Origin: CAVVYA01 sp964577835 | GTDB lineage: Bacteria; Pseudomonadota; Alphaproteobacteria; SMXQ01 | Reading direction: 5' to 3' | DNA: 12,668 bases | NCBI GenBank assembly: GCA_964577835.1 | Contig: CAZOBN010000091.1 | Location: 1-12,668 of the forward strand | Shown: piece after piece, positions 6,802-12,668 of the stretch | Layout: each line of letters begins with the position of its first letter | Position numbering within the stretch: position 1 is the first letter of the stretch | The notes under the pieces: model-generated | Seen by the model: the letters and a program-made list of their open reading frames with translations, nothing else | Databases searched by the model: none | What the model was told of the DNA's origin: nothing | Translations under genes and position numbers: made by a program

Positions 6802-6908
6802 GGCGCGGCCCTGTTTTCCGCCATGCAGGCCGGCGCGCGCTTCACCCCGATCGCCACGTCGGCGATGCCGGCGCGCAGCAGGACGGTACCGTTCGCCGGC
6901 GCGCTCAT
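6798..6908 (-). CDS. Possible small protein of 36 aa between two MFS genes
   Basis: A 36-codon reading frame fills the gap between the two MFS genes exactly. Its ATG overlaps the upstream MFS stop as ATGA (6905-6908), and its TGA overlaps the downstream MFS start as ATGA (6798-6801). The product begins MSAPANGTVLLRAGIADVAI and ends with AENRAAP. It is not obviously a membrane segment or a known domain, and I do not recognise it. By hand count 33 of its 36 sense codons end in G or C, with position 1 next and position 2 lowest, the pattern of the neighbouring real genes. The gap is otherwise unexplained. It could be a translated small protein, a coupling device that carries ribosomes from one MFS gene to the next, or the remnant of a longer gene. 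Confidence 0.45.
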   Translation of the reverse strand: MSAPANGTVLLRAGIADVAIGVKRAPACMAENRAAP

Positions 6909-8164
6909 GTCTTGAACCCCGGGATGCGGCGGATCACCAGGCCGACCGCGCCGCACAGCGCGATCAGCAGGCCACCGAGGATATAGAAGCTCGCCTCGAT
7001 GCTGGTGGCCTCGACCAGGTAGCCCATCATCGGCGGGATCGTCATGGAGGCGAGGCGGTTGGCGGTGGTGCGCAGGCCGATGCTCATGCCCTGCTTGCGA
7101 CGGCTGACGGCGCGCGACAGGATGGCGAACATCACCGGTTGGCTCACACCCTGAGAACTGCCGCGGATGCCCGACGCGATCAGCAGCAGAACGAAGATGC
7201 CGCCGAGCATCGGCGTGATGGCGATGAAGAACAGCGACAGCACGACATGCAGCAGCAATATCCAGTGGGGCGCCATGATGCGCTCCATCGGACCGGCGAA
7301 CAGGGTGCCGAACAGCCCGCCGCCTTCCGACATGGCGATGAGAATGCCGATCAGGGTACCGGTCAGCCCGAGGCTCTCGAGATAAACCACATAGAACGAA
7401 CCCTGCATGGCGGAGGAGGCGATGCGCAGGTAGGTCACCGCGACGATGAAGGCGACCGCCGGAATCGCCATCATGGCGAAGGCCTGAATGTAATCGGACA
7501 GGCGGGGCAACAGTTCCTTCAGGCGCAGCGGCTTGTCGGCCCGCCCGGCGGCGGACTCGACCAGTGCCTTGGGCACCATGAAGAGCGCGGCCACCACCGT
7601 GAAGGACCACAGGGCGCAGAAGAGGAAGGCGCCCCAATGGCCGGAAATGTCCCACACCGCGCCGATGGCGACCGGCGCCATCAGCGTGCCGATGCGCGAG
7701 GCCAGACTGAATCTGGAAATCACCGTGGTATTGCCGCGGCCGAATTGCACAATCAGCGACTGGGCGCCGACCCAACCCATGTTGGTGGTCAGACCCGACA
7801 GCAATTGCAGCATGAACAGGGCGGCGACGAAGGGCAGGAAGGGATAGAGACCGCACAGCAGGGAACTGGTCACGGCGAACGCCAATGTGACGCGGCGCGT
7901 GCCCAGCCGGTCCATCAGCGAGCCGCCATGAATGGCGAGCAGGAAGGGCAGCGCGCCCGCGACTCCGATGGCCAGCCCGATCTCTCCGGCCGACATGCCG
8001 AGCCGCAGCGCCCACAGTGGCACCAGCACCTTGAGCATGAGCACCAAGGCGTTGCTGGCAAGGCCGACGGCGTAGGTGGCGTAGAGGACGCGGGCCGCAA
8101 TCGGCGCATCGTCCCGAGCGGAGCCGCTCCGGTCGGGCGGGGCCGCGGGTGTTGTTTTACGCAT
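6905..8164 (-). CDS. MFS transporter (second paralogue)
   Basis: A 419-residue major facilitator with about 12 predicted membrane segments. Motif A appears as GGSLMDRLGTRR, and the C-terminal half closely parallels the downstream MFS (SFYVVYLESLGLTGTLIGI, RGSSQGVSQPVMF, SIGLRTTANRLAS). I placed the start at ATG 8164 because it aligns with the N-terminus of the paralogue; a GTG at 8188 would add eight residues. Neither start has a strong ribosome binding site. A hairpin with a short T-run lies between this gene and the upstream binding-protein gene, which could lower expression of the transporters relative to the binding protein. The substrate is unknown. Two tandem copies could act as separate transporters of related compounds; a paired complex is possible but unsupported. 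Confidence 0.9.
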   Translation of the reverse strand: MRKTTPAAPPDRSGSARDDAPIAARVLYATYAVGLASNALVLMLKVLVPLWALRLGMSAGEIGLAIGVAGALPFLLAIHGGSLMDRLGTRRVTLAFAVTSSLLCGLYPFLPFVAALFMLQLLSGLTTNMGWVGAQSLIVQFGRGNTTVISRFSLASRIGTLMAPVAIGAVWDISGHWGAFLFCALWSFTVVAALFMVPKALVESAAGRADKPLRLKELLPRLSDYIQAFAMMAIPAVAFIVAVTYLRIASSAMQGSFYVVYLESLGLTGTLIGILIAMSEGGGLFGTLFAGPMERIMAPHWILLLHVVLSLFFIAITPMLGGIFVLLLIASGIRGSSQGVSQPVMFAILSRAVSRRKQGMSIGLRTTANRLASMTIPPMMGYLVEATSIEASFYILGGLLIALCGAVGLVIRRIPGFKT

Positions 8165-8191
8165 TGTCACGAAATCGTCGGGCGGCACCCG

Positions 8192-8224
8192 AAAAGCCCC
8201 TTGCCCGCGGACCGAGGCAAGAGG
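8192..8224 (-). terminator. Attenuator-like hairpin between the binding-protein and MFS genes
   Basis: On the minus strand CTTGCC (8216-8221) pairs with GGCAAG (8200-8205). The stem extends through a G-T pair and two further G-C pairs to 8197/8224, giving a nine-pair stem with a ten-base loop. TTTT (8192-8195) follows immediately. It starts about 34 bases after the stop of the binding-protein gene. The short T-run suggests partial termination, which would favour the binding protein over the transporters. Confidence 0.45.
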
Positions 8225-8257
8225 ATGGGGTTCGGCGAAGGCTCAACGGGTCACGGC

Positions 8258-9283
8258 TTACTTACCGCCGGATACCGTCTTGACGCGGTCGATGATGGCC
8301 TTGGGCGTGGCATAGACGTCGCGCACGACCTTCTCGAGCTCGGCGCCGCTCACCGGATCGATGTCGAGCTTCTGCTTCTGCGCCTCCTTGAGGAACTCCG
8401 GGTCTTTCATGGTGGCGTCGAATGCCGCGCGCAGGGTCTTGAGAATGGCCGGCGGCAAATCGGGCGGCGCGATGAACGGCCGGCCGATGATCTGACCGGC
8501 ATAGACGAATTCGAGCGCCTTGCGTTGATCGGCGTTCTTGACCATGTCGAGGAGGAATGGCGCCTTGACCTGCGGATTGCTCTTGAGCGACGCCTGGAAC
8601 AGGATCTTGATTTCGCCCTTGGCGATCGCGTCGGCGTCCTTGCGCATCACGCTGGAATAGCTTTCGCAAATGCCGTGCACCTCGTTGCGCTCCATGGCGA
8701 GGAACACGTCGGTCGACGACGGGTAGCCGCCGATCACCTTGAATTTGGTGCCGATCAGGCCGTTCAGCGCCTTCGGGTAGATTTCCGTGCCGGTGCCGGC
8801 GCCGGTGCCGCCGATGATCAACTCGGTCTTGAGCAGATCGGCGAAGGTCGCGACCTTGGCCTTGTCGGTGGCGATGCAAACATTGGTTTCGGCCGCCGGG
8901 CTGCCGATCCAGCTGATCTTCGTCGCGTCGTATTTTGCGCCGGTCTGGTCGGAGACCAGGGGCTGGGTGACGGCGTCGCGCGCGATGATGCCGAACACCG
9001 AGCCGTCCTTGGGGGAGTTGGCGTAGATCACGTTGGCGGCGGCGATGCTGCCCGCGCCCGGCATGTTCTGGGGCACGATGGTGGGATTTCCGGGCAGATG
9101 CTTTTCCATGTAGCGGCCCACGACCCGGCCATATTGGTCATAGCCGCCGCCCGCTCCGAAGCCGATGATGAGACGTACCTGTTTGGCGTTGAATTCGCTA
9201 TCCTGTGCCAGAGCCTCGCTCGCCAAGGGTGCGGTCAAGCCGCACAACGCGACGCAGGCAACGATGAATTTCCCAGACGTCAT
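8258..9283 (-). CDS. Tripartite tricarboxylate transporter (TctC/Bug family) substrate-binding protein
   Basis: A 341-residue periplasmic receptor of the Bug/TctC family. Residues 1-26 form a Sec signal peptide (basic start, hydrophobic core, cleavage expected after ALA26 before QDSEF). The mature protein starts in the usual way with a beta strand and the ligand loop, VRLIIGFGAGGGYDQYGR, then PGNPTIVPQNMPGAGS. GGTGAGTGTE near residue 160 and a C-terminal DPEFLKEAQKQ-like helix also fit. Such proteins bind carboxylates and related compounds and normally deliver them to TctA/TctB, neither of which is present; two MFS genes follow instead. GGGAG lies 8 bases before the ATG. The promoter region contains a 16-bp tandem repeat. 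The ligand cannot be deduced from sequence alone. Confidence 0.92.
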   Translation of the reverse strand: MTSGKFIVACVALCGLTAPLASEALAQDSEFNAKQVRLIIGFGAGGGYDQYGRVVGRYMEKHLPGNPTIVPQNMPGAGSIAAANVIYANSPKDGSVFGIIARDAVTQPLVSDQTGAKYDATKISWIGSPAAETNVCIATDKAKVATFADLLKTELIIGGTGAGTGTEIYPKALNGLIGTKFKVIGGYPSSTDVFLAMERNEVHGICESYSSVMRKDADAIAKGEIKILFQASLKSNPQVKAPFLLDMVKNADQRKALEFVYAGQIIGRPFIAPPDLPPAILKTLRAAFDATMKDPEFLKEAQKQKLDIDPVSGAELEKVVRDVYATPKAIIDRVKTVSGGK

Positions 9284-9296
9284 TGCACTTTCTCCC

Positions 9297-9328
9297 TTAG
9301 AGCGGTGCTATTTTAGAGCGGTGTTCTT
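9297..9328. repeat. 16-bp imperfect tandem repeat in the divergent promoter region
   Basis: TTAGAGCGGTG occurs at 9297-9307 and again at 9313-9323; extended to 16 bases per unit, 14 positions match. It lies just upstream of the binding-protein ribosome binding site, between divergent operons. On the minus strand the spacer creates TAAAAT, a fair -10, without a convincing -35. It may be an operator or a small duplication. Confidence 0.5.
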
Positions 9329-9376
9329 TGTTTAAGTATTTCATCGCCCACCCGAAGCGTCCAGAGGTATTGCCAG

Positions 9377-10075
9377 ATGGCCAAGCGGCCGGACAAGTTG
9401 CCGGAAAAATCGGGTAAGACCGACGTAGACGCCTTTCTCGCCAAGCTGTCGGCCACGCCGCCGGCGGAACGGGGCCGCGGCAGGCTGATTTTCGCCATGG
9501 ATGCGACGGCCAGCCGGGAGCCGACCTGGGCACAGGCTTGCCGGATTCAGAATGAAATGTTCATCGCCACCGCCGCTCTCGGCGGACTCGACGTGCAATT
9601 GGTGTTTTATCGGGGGTTCGGCGAATGCAAGGCGAGCGGCTGGCTGTCCAATGCGGACGACCTGGTGCGGCGCATGATGTCGGTCCATTGTCTCGGCGGA
9701 CAGACCCAGATCGGCAAGGTGCTCGGGCATGCGGCGCGCGAGGCCGCCAAGCACAAGGTCGGTGCTCTGGTCTTCGTCGGCGACTGCATGGAAGAGGACA
9801 TCGACGCGGTCTGTTCACAAGCTGGTGAGCTCGGCTTGCTCGGCGTGCCGGCCTTCCTGTTTCACGAAGGCGACGACCCGGCGGCCGCGCGTGCTTTCCA
9901 GCAGATCGCCAAGCTGACCGGGGGTGCCTACTGCCGCTTCGACGCGTCGAGCGCCGATCAGCTCAAGCGCCTGCTCGGCGCGGTCGCGGTCTATGTTGCC
10001 GGTGGCGCGCCGGCGCTCGAGGACTACAGCAAGCGGACCGGCGTCGCGTTGCAACTCTCCGGTCGGCGCGCATGA
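9377..10075 (+). CDS. VWA domain-containing protein
   Basis: A 232-residue, probably cytoplasmic protein built around one von Willebrand factor A domain. The metal-ion-dependent adhesion site can be read: RLIFAMDATASRE gives a D42-x-T44-x-S46 form of DxSxS, GGQTQIG supplies Thr110, and LVFVGDCMEE supplies Asp136. About 35 polar residues precede the domain. There is no signal peptide or membrane segment, which points to an intracellular scaffold rather than an adhesin. The tail after about residue 195 (AVYVAGGAPALEDY) may form a short helix. AGAGG lies about 9 bases before the ATG. The J-domain gene starts 33 bases after its stop, so the two are likely co-transcribed and act together. The actual partner and process are unknown. 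Confidence 0.85.
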   Translation: MAKRPDKLPEKSGKTDVDAFLAKLSATPPAERGRGRLIFAMDATASREPTWAQACRIQNEMFIATAALGGLDVQLVFYRGFGECKASGWLSNADDLVRRMMSVHCLGGQTQIGKVLGHAAREAAKHKVGALVFVGDCMEEDIDAVCSQAGELGLLGVPAFLFHEGDDPAAARAFQQIAKLTGGAYCRFDASSADQLKRLLGAVAVYVAGGAPALEDYSKRTGVALQLSGRRA

Positions 10076-10108
10076 TGCCGCCTTTGCGGGTACGCTGACG
10101 GATCGCCG

Positions 10109-10816
10109 ATGACATATCTATTCGCCGGATTCGTCGCCTTGGTCTTCGCGCTGCTGCTCGGGCGCTGGATGGCGGGCGCCCAGGCGGCGACGGTCGCGCG
10201 CACCCTGCGCTGGACGCTGGGCATCATCGTCACGATCGCGCTGCTGTTCGTGCTTTGGGCGGGACGCTATCAACTCGTTCCCATGTTGCTGCCATTCCTG
10301 ATTCCCGCCTTGCTGCGCTGGCGCACCATCAGCCGCTGGCGCAAGAGCGCGCGCGGCCCCACTCCCGGCCAGGCATCGGCCATCAACACGGCCTTCCTGC
10401 GCATGGCGCTCGATCACGACAGCGGCAACCTGGACGGCACGGTGATCGCCGGCAGCTATGCCGGCCGCCGGCTCGGCGACATGACGCTGGCGGAATTGCT
10501 GCGGCTGCACGGCGAATGCCGTAGCGACGACGCGTCCCTGCGCATTCTGGAAGCTTATCTCGACCGGGTCCACGGCGGCGCCTGGCGGGCAGGTGAGGCA
10601 CAGCAGGAGCCAACGGCCGGCGGCGCCGTGCCCCCCGGACGGGCCATGACTCGCGAGGAGGCCTATGCCATTCTCGGGCTCGAGCCGGACGCCGACGACC
10701 AAGCCGTCAAAACCGCCCACCGCCATCTCATGGCCAGCTTCCATCCCGATCGTGGCGGATCCGACTATCTGGCGGCGCTCATCAACCGGGCAAGGGATTT
10801 GTTGCTAGGCCGTTAA
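10109..10816 (+). CDS. Membrane-anchored J-domain protein, Tim14/Pam18-like
   Basis: A 235-residue protein with two or three N-terminal membrane segments (about residues 4-24, 35-52 and 55-70), a cytoplasmic middle region and a J domain at the extreme C-terminus (about 180-235). The J domain carries HPD at 212-214 within MASFHPDRGGSDYLAALINR. The HPDRGGS-Y-AA-IN-A-DLL pattern is the signature of the Tim14/Pam18 branch rather than of DnaJ itself, and there is no G/F or zinc-finger region. J domains stimulate the ATPase of a DnaK-type Hsp70, so the protein should recruit DnaK to the inner membrane. It follows the VWA gene by 33 bases with only a weak GGAT ribosome binding site. Its client is unknown; the VWA protein is a candidate partner. 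Confidence 0.85.
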   Translation: MTYLFAGFVALVFALLLGRWMAGAQAATVARTLRWTLGIIVTIALLFVLWAGRYQLVPMLLPFLIPALLRWRTISRWRKSARGPTPGQASAINTAFLRMALDHDSGNLDGTVIAGSYAGRRLGDMTLAELLRLHGECRSDDASLRILEAYLDRVHGGAWRAGEAQQEPTAGGAVPPGRAMTREEAYAILGLEPDADDQAVKTAHRHLMASFHPDRGGSDYLAALINRARDLLLGR

Positions 10817-10952
10817 TGACACAAAAAAAACCTACCGTAAGGGGCTTCCCTGCTTGGCAGGCCAGCCGGGCTGTGGCACAAAATCGGCCACCTTTCGCAG
10901 CCCTTCGCGTCTTTCCTTGGGCAGCCCCATCGCCAACATTCCGACGGACTGA
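10817..10952. other. Intergenic region between the J-protein gene and galU
   Basis: This 136-base gap has an A8 run (10823-10830) and a small CCTGC-TTG-GCAGG hairpin, and probably contains the galU promoter. TTGGCA in the hairpin region is the best -35-like word, but no -10 sits at a proper distance. No RNA gene or small ORF was recognised. Confidence 0.4.
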
Positions 10953-11822
10953 ATGACCCAACCCATTCGCAAGGCGGTTTTCCCCGTTGCCGGTCTCGGC
11001 ACGCGGTTTCTTCCGGCAACCAAGGCTGTCCCGAAGGAGATGATGCCGGTGATCGACCGCCCTCTGATCCAATATGCGGTGGAGGAGGCCAAGGCGGCGG
11101 GCATCGAGCATTTCATCTTCGTCACCGGCCGCGGCAAGCATGCGCTGGAAGATCACTTCGATCGCAATCCCGAGCTCGAACAGACGTTGGAGCGCGGCGG
11201 CAAGAAGACCGAGCTGTCGATACTGCAGGCGGCGCTGCCCGAAGCCGGGCAGATTTCCTACACGCGCCAGCAGGCGCCGCTCGGTCTGGGCCATGCGGTG
11301 TGGTGCGCGCGCGACATCATCGGCGACGAGCCTTTCGCCGTGCTGCTGCCGGACGATCTGGTGAAAGCCAAGACGCCCTGCCTCAAGCAATTGATCGACG
11401 TTTACCAGCGCACCGGGGGCAACGTCGTCGGTGTCATGGAAGTGCCGCGCGACCAGACCGCCAAATACGGCATCCTCGACATCGCCGAGGACGATGGCAG
11501 GCTGGCTTCCATCAAGGGTTTGGTGGAAAAGCCCAAACCGGAGGACGCGCCGTCCAACCTGTCGATCATCGGGCGCTATGTTTTGTTGCCGGAGATTTTT
11601 AACCATTTGGCGCGTAAGGAACAGGGCGCCGGCGGCGAAATCCAGCTCACCGATGCCATGGCCCGCATGATCGGCGGCAAGCCGTTCCACGGCCTGCGCT
11701 TCGAGGGCGAGCGGTTCGACTGCGGCAACAAATGGGGTTGGCTGTCGGCCAACATCGCACTGGCGCTGGATGCGCCCGACCTGTCGGCGCAGCTTCGCGA
11801 CTTCCTGCGCCAGCGCGTCTGA
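10953..11822 (+). CDS. galU: UTP--glucose-1-phosphate uridylyltransferase GalU
   Basis: A 289-residue nucleotidyltransferase that makes UDP-glucose and diphosphate from UTP and glucose-1-phosphate in the cytoplasm. The N-terminal nucleotide-binding loop is AVFPVAGLGTRFLPATKA, followed by PKEMMPVIDRPLIQYAVEEA. FAVLLPDDLV carries the Asp of the metal/UTP site, and GLVEKPKPEDAPSNL and GGEIQLTDAM are further GalU signatures; FDCGNKWGWL lies near the C-terminus. Length is normal. The start is firm: a TGA in the same frame directly precedes the ATG, so no longer form is possible. There is no clear Shine-Dalgarno sequence. The ugd gene follows after 40 bases; together they convert glucose-1-phosphate to UDP-glucuronate, a precursor for exopolysaccharide or lipopolysaccharide. 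Confidence 0.97.
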   Translation: MTQPIRKAVFPVAGLGTRFLPATKAVPKEMMPVIDRPLIQYAVEEAKAAGIEHFIFVTGRGKHALEDHFDRNPELEQTLERGGKKTELSILQAALPEAGQISYTRQQAPLGLGHAVWCARDIIGDEPFAVLLPDDLVKAKTPCLKQLIDVYQRTGGNVVGVMEVPRDQTAKYGILDIAEDDGRLASIKGLVEKPKPEDAPSNLSIIGRYVLLPEIFNHLARKEQGAGGEIQLTDAMARMIGGKPFHGLRFEGERFDCGNKWGWLSANIALALDAPDLSAQLRDFLRQRV

Positions 11823-11862
11823 TACGAAGGCGGCCAAGGCCGAAGAGGGGAATAGGTTAGAC

Positions 11863-12668
11863 ATGCGCATCGCAATGATCGGCACCGGTTATGTCGGGCT
11901 CGTTTCCGGCGCCTGCTTTTCGGAATTCGGCGTCGAAGTGGTTTGCGTCGACAAGGACGAGGGCAAGATCGCGCGCCTCAAGCGCGGCGAGATTCCGATC
12001 TACGAACCGGGCCTCGAAGACTTGGTCAAAAGCAACGTCGCCGACGGGCGTCTGAGCTTCACAACCGATCTCCCCGACGCGGTGCGCACCTCCGACGTGG
12101 TGTTCATCGCCGTCGGCACGCCGAGCCGGCGCGGCGACGGGCATGCCGACCTGTCCTACGTCTATGCCGCGGCCGAGGAAATCGCCAAGGCGATGGACGG
12201 CTACACGCTGGTCGTCACCAAATCGACGGTGCCGGTCGGCACCGGCCGCGAAGTGGCGAAGATCATCCGCCGCACGCGCAATGACGCGCAGTTCGACGTC
12301 GCCTCCAATCCGGAATTCCTGCGCGAGGGTTCGGCGATCAACGATTTCATGCGCCCCGACCGGGTGGTGATCGGCGCCGAGAGCGATAAGTCGCGCGATC
12401 TGCTCAAGCGGCTTTATCGTCCGCTCTACCTGCTCGAGACGCCCATTCTGTTCACCACGCTGGAAACCGCCGAAATCGTCAAATACGCGACCAACAGTTT
12501 CCTGGCGACCAAGATCACCTTCATCAACGAGATCGCCGACCTATGCGAAAAGGTCGGCGCCGACGTCAGCGACGTGGCGCGCGGCATCGGTTTCGACGGC
12601 CGCATCGGCCGCAAATTTCTCCACCCTGGGCCGGGCTTCGGCGGCTCGTGCTTCCCGAAGGACACGCT
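11863..12668 (+). CDS. ugd: UDP-glucose 6-dehydrogenase, N-terminal part (cut by the window end)
   Basis: The first 268 codons of a UDP-glucose dehydrogenase, which oxidises UDP-glucose to UDP-glucuronate with two NAD+. The N-terminal Rossmann fold shows MRIAMIGTGYVGLVSGACF, followed by IYEPGLEDLV, VFIAVGTPS, TKSTVPVGT and NPEFLREGSAI. The central domain has ETAEIVKYATNSFLATKITF with the catalytic Lys and Asn. The active-site Cys appears in PGFGGSCFPKDT, right at the window end. The C-terminal UDP-binding domain lies outside; the family is usually about 430-450 residues. The ATG is 40 bases after galU, with a weak AGG 7 bases upstream, so it probably shares the galU transcript. Confidence 0.96.
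   Translation, partial: MRIAMIGTGYVGLVSGACFSEFGVEVVCVDKDEGKIARLKRGEIPIYEPGLEDLVKSNVADGRLSFTTDLPDAVRTSDVVFIAVGTPSRRGDGHADLSYVYAAAEEIAKAMDGYTLVVTKSTVPVGTGREVAKIIRRTRNDAQFDVASNPEFLREGSAINDFMRPDRVVIGAESDKSRDLLKRLYRPLYLLETPILFTTLETAEIVKYATNSFLATKITFINEIADLCEKVGADVSDVARGIGFDGRIGRKFLHPGPGFGGSCFPKDT

Noticed and set aside
5503..6915. 470-codon plus-strand frame opposite the first MFS gene
   Set aside because: Same antisense effect; the product is low-complexity and hydrophilic, whereas the minus strand encodes a normal 12-segment MFS protein.
6758..9316. An uninterrupted 852-codon plus-strand frame across three minus-strand genes
   Set aside because: It is the antisense of the two MFS genes and the binding-protein gene. 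Its product is rich in His, Gln, Asp, Gly and Arg with no domain, as expected when GC-rich genes are read on the opposite strand. The minus-strand frames carry clear family motifs.
10823..10860. Intrinsic terminator made by T8 on the minus strand with nearby hairpins
   Set aside because: No minus-strand gene ends here, the best hairpin is well separated from the T-run, and the closer stem is bulged. On the plus strand the run is A8, which does not terminate the J-protein transcript.
10782..11885. 367-codon minus-strand frame opposite galU
   Set aside because: galU on the plus strand has all its motifs; the opposite frame has none and its 3' end runs into the J-protein gene.

Overview
The window is GC-rich DNA with dense gene packing and strong G/C preference at third codon positions. 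It looks like an alphaproteobacterial chromosome: a long PutA, a CobC/CobD-type enzyme, a Bug/TctC-type solute receptor, a Tim14-like J protein and a galU-ugd pair all fit that group. I cannot name a genus from the sequence alone.

Layout. (1) 1-861, plus strand: the 3' end of putA, covering the C-terminal part of its P5C dehydrogenase. (2) 863-2541, minus strand: cobD (threonine-phosphate decarboxylase, cobC in some alphaproteobacterial naming) followed by marC; the two overlap by ATGA. (3) 2763-5404, minus strand: a DNA C5-cytosine methyltransferase, a PD-(D/E)XK-type protein that is probably the cognate restriction endonuclease, and a Vsr mismatch endonuclease. This is a complete-looking restriction-modification-repair cassette. 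Its base composition is clearly less GC-rich than both flanks, which suggests acquisition by transfer. (4) 5551-9283, minus strand: a secreted TTT/Bug-type substrate-binding protein, then two paralogous MFS transporters with a 36-codon reading frame fitted exactly between them (ATGA overlaps on both sides). No TctA/TctB membrane partners are present. (5) 9377-10816, plus strand: a von Willebrand factor A domain protein with a recognisable MIDAS, then a membrane-anchored protein with a C-terminal J domain resembling mitochondrial Tim14/Pam18. (6) 10953-12668, plus strand: galU and the 5' part of ugd, which together make UDP-glucose and then UDP-glucuronate for envelope or exopolysaccharide synthesis.

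The points most worth a second look are the 36-aa ORF tiled between the two MFS genes, the orphan substrate-binding protein sharing an operon with MFS paralogues, the VWA/J-protein pair, and the C8 tract at the 3' end of the methyltransferase gene. There, loss of one base would move the stop codon onto the endonuclease start codon. No tRNA, rRNA, CRISPR, IS element or integrase was seen. All intergenic gaps are shorter than about 225 bases.
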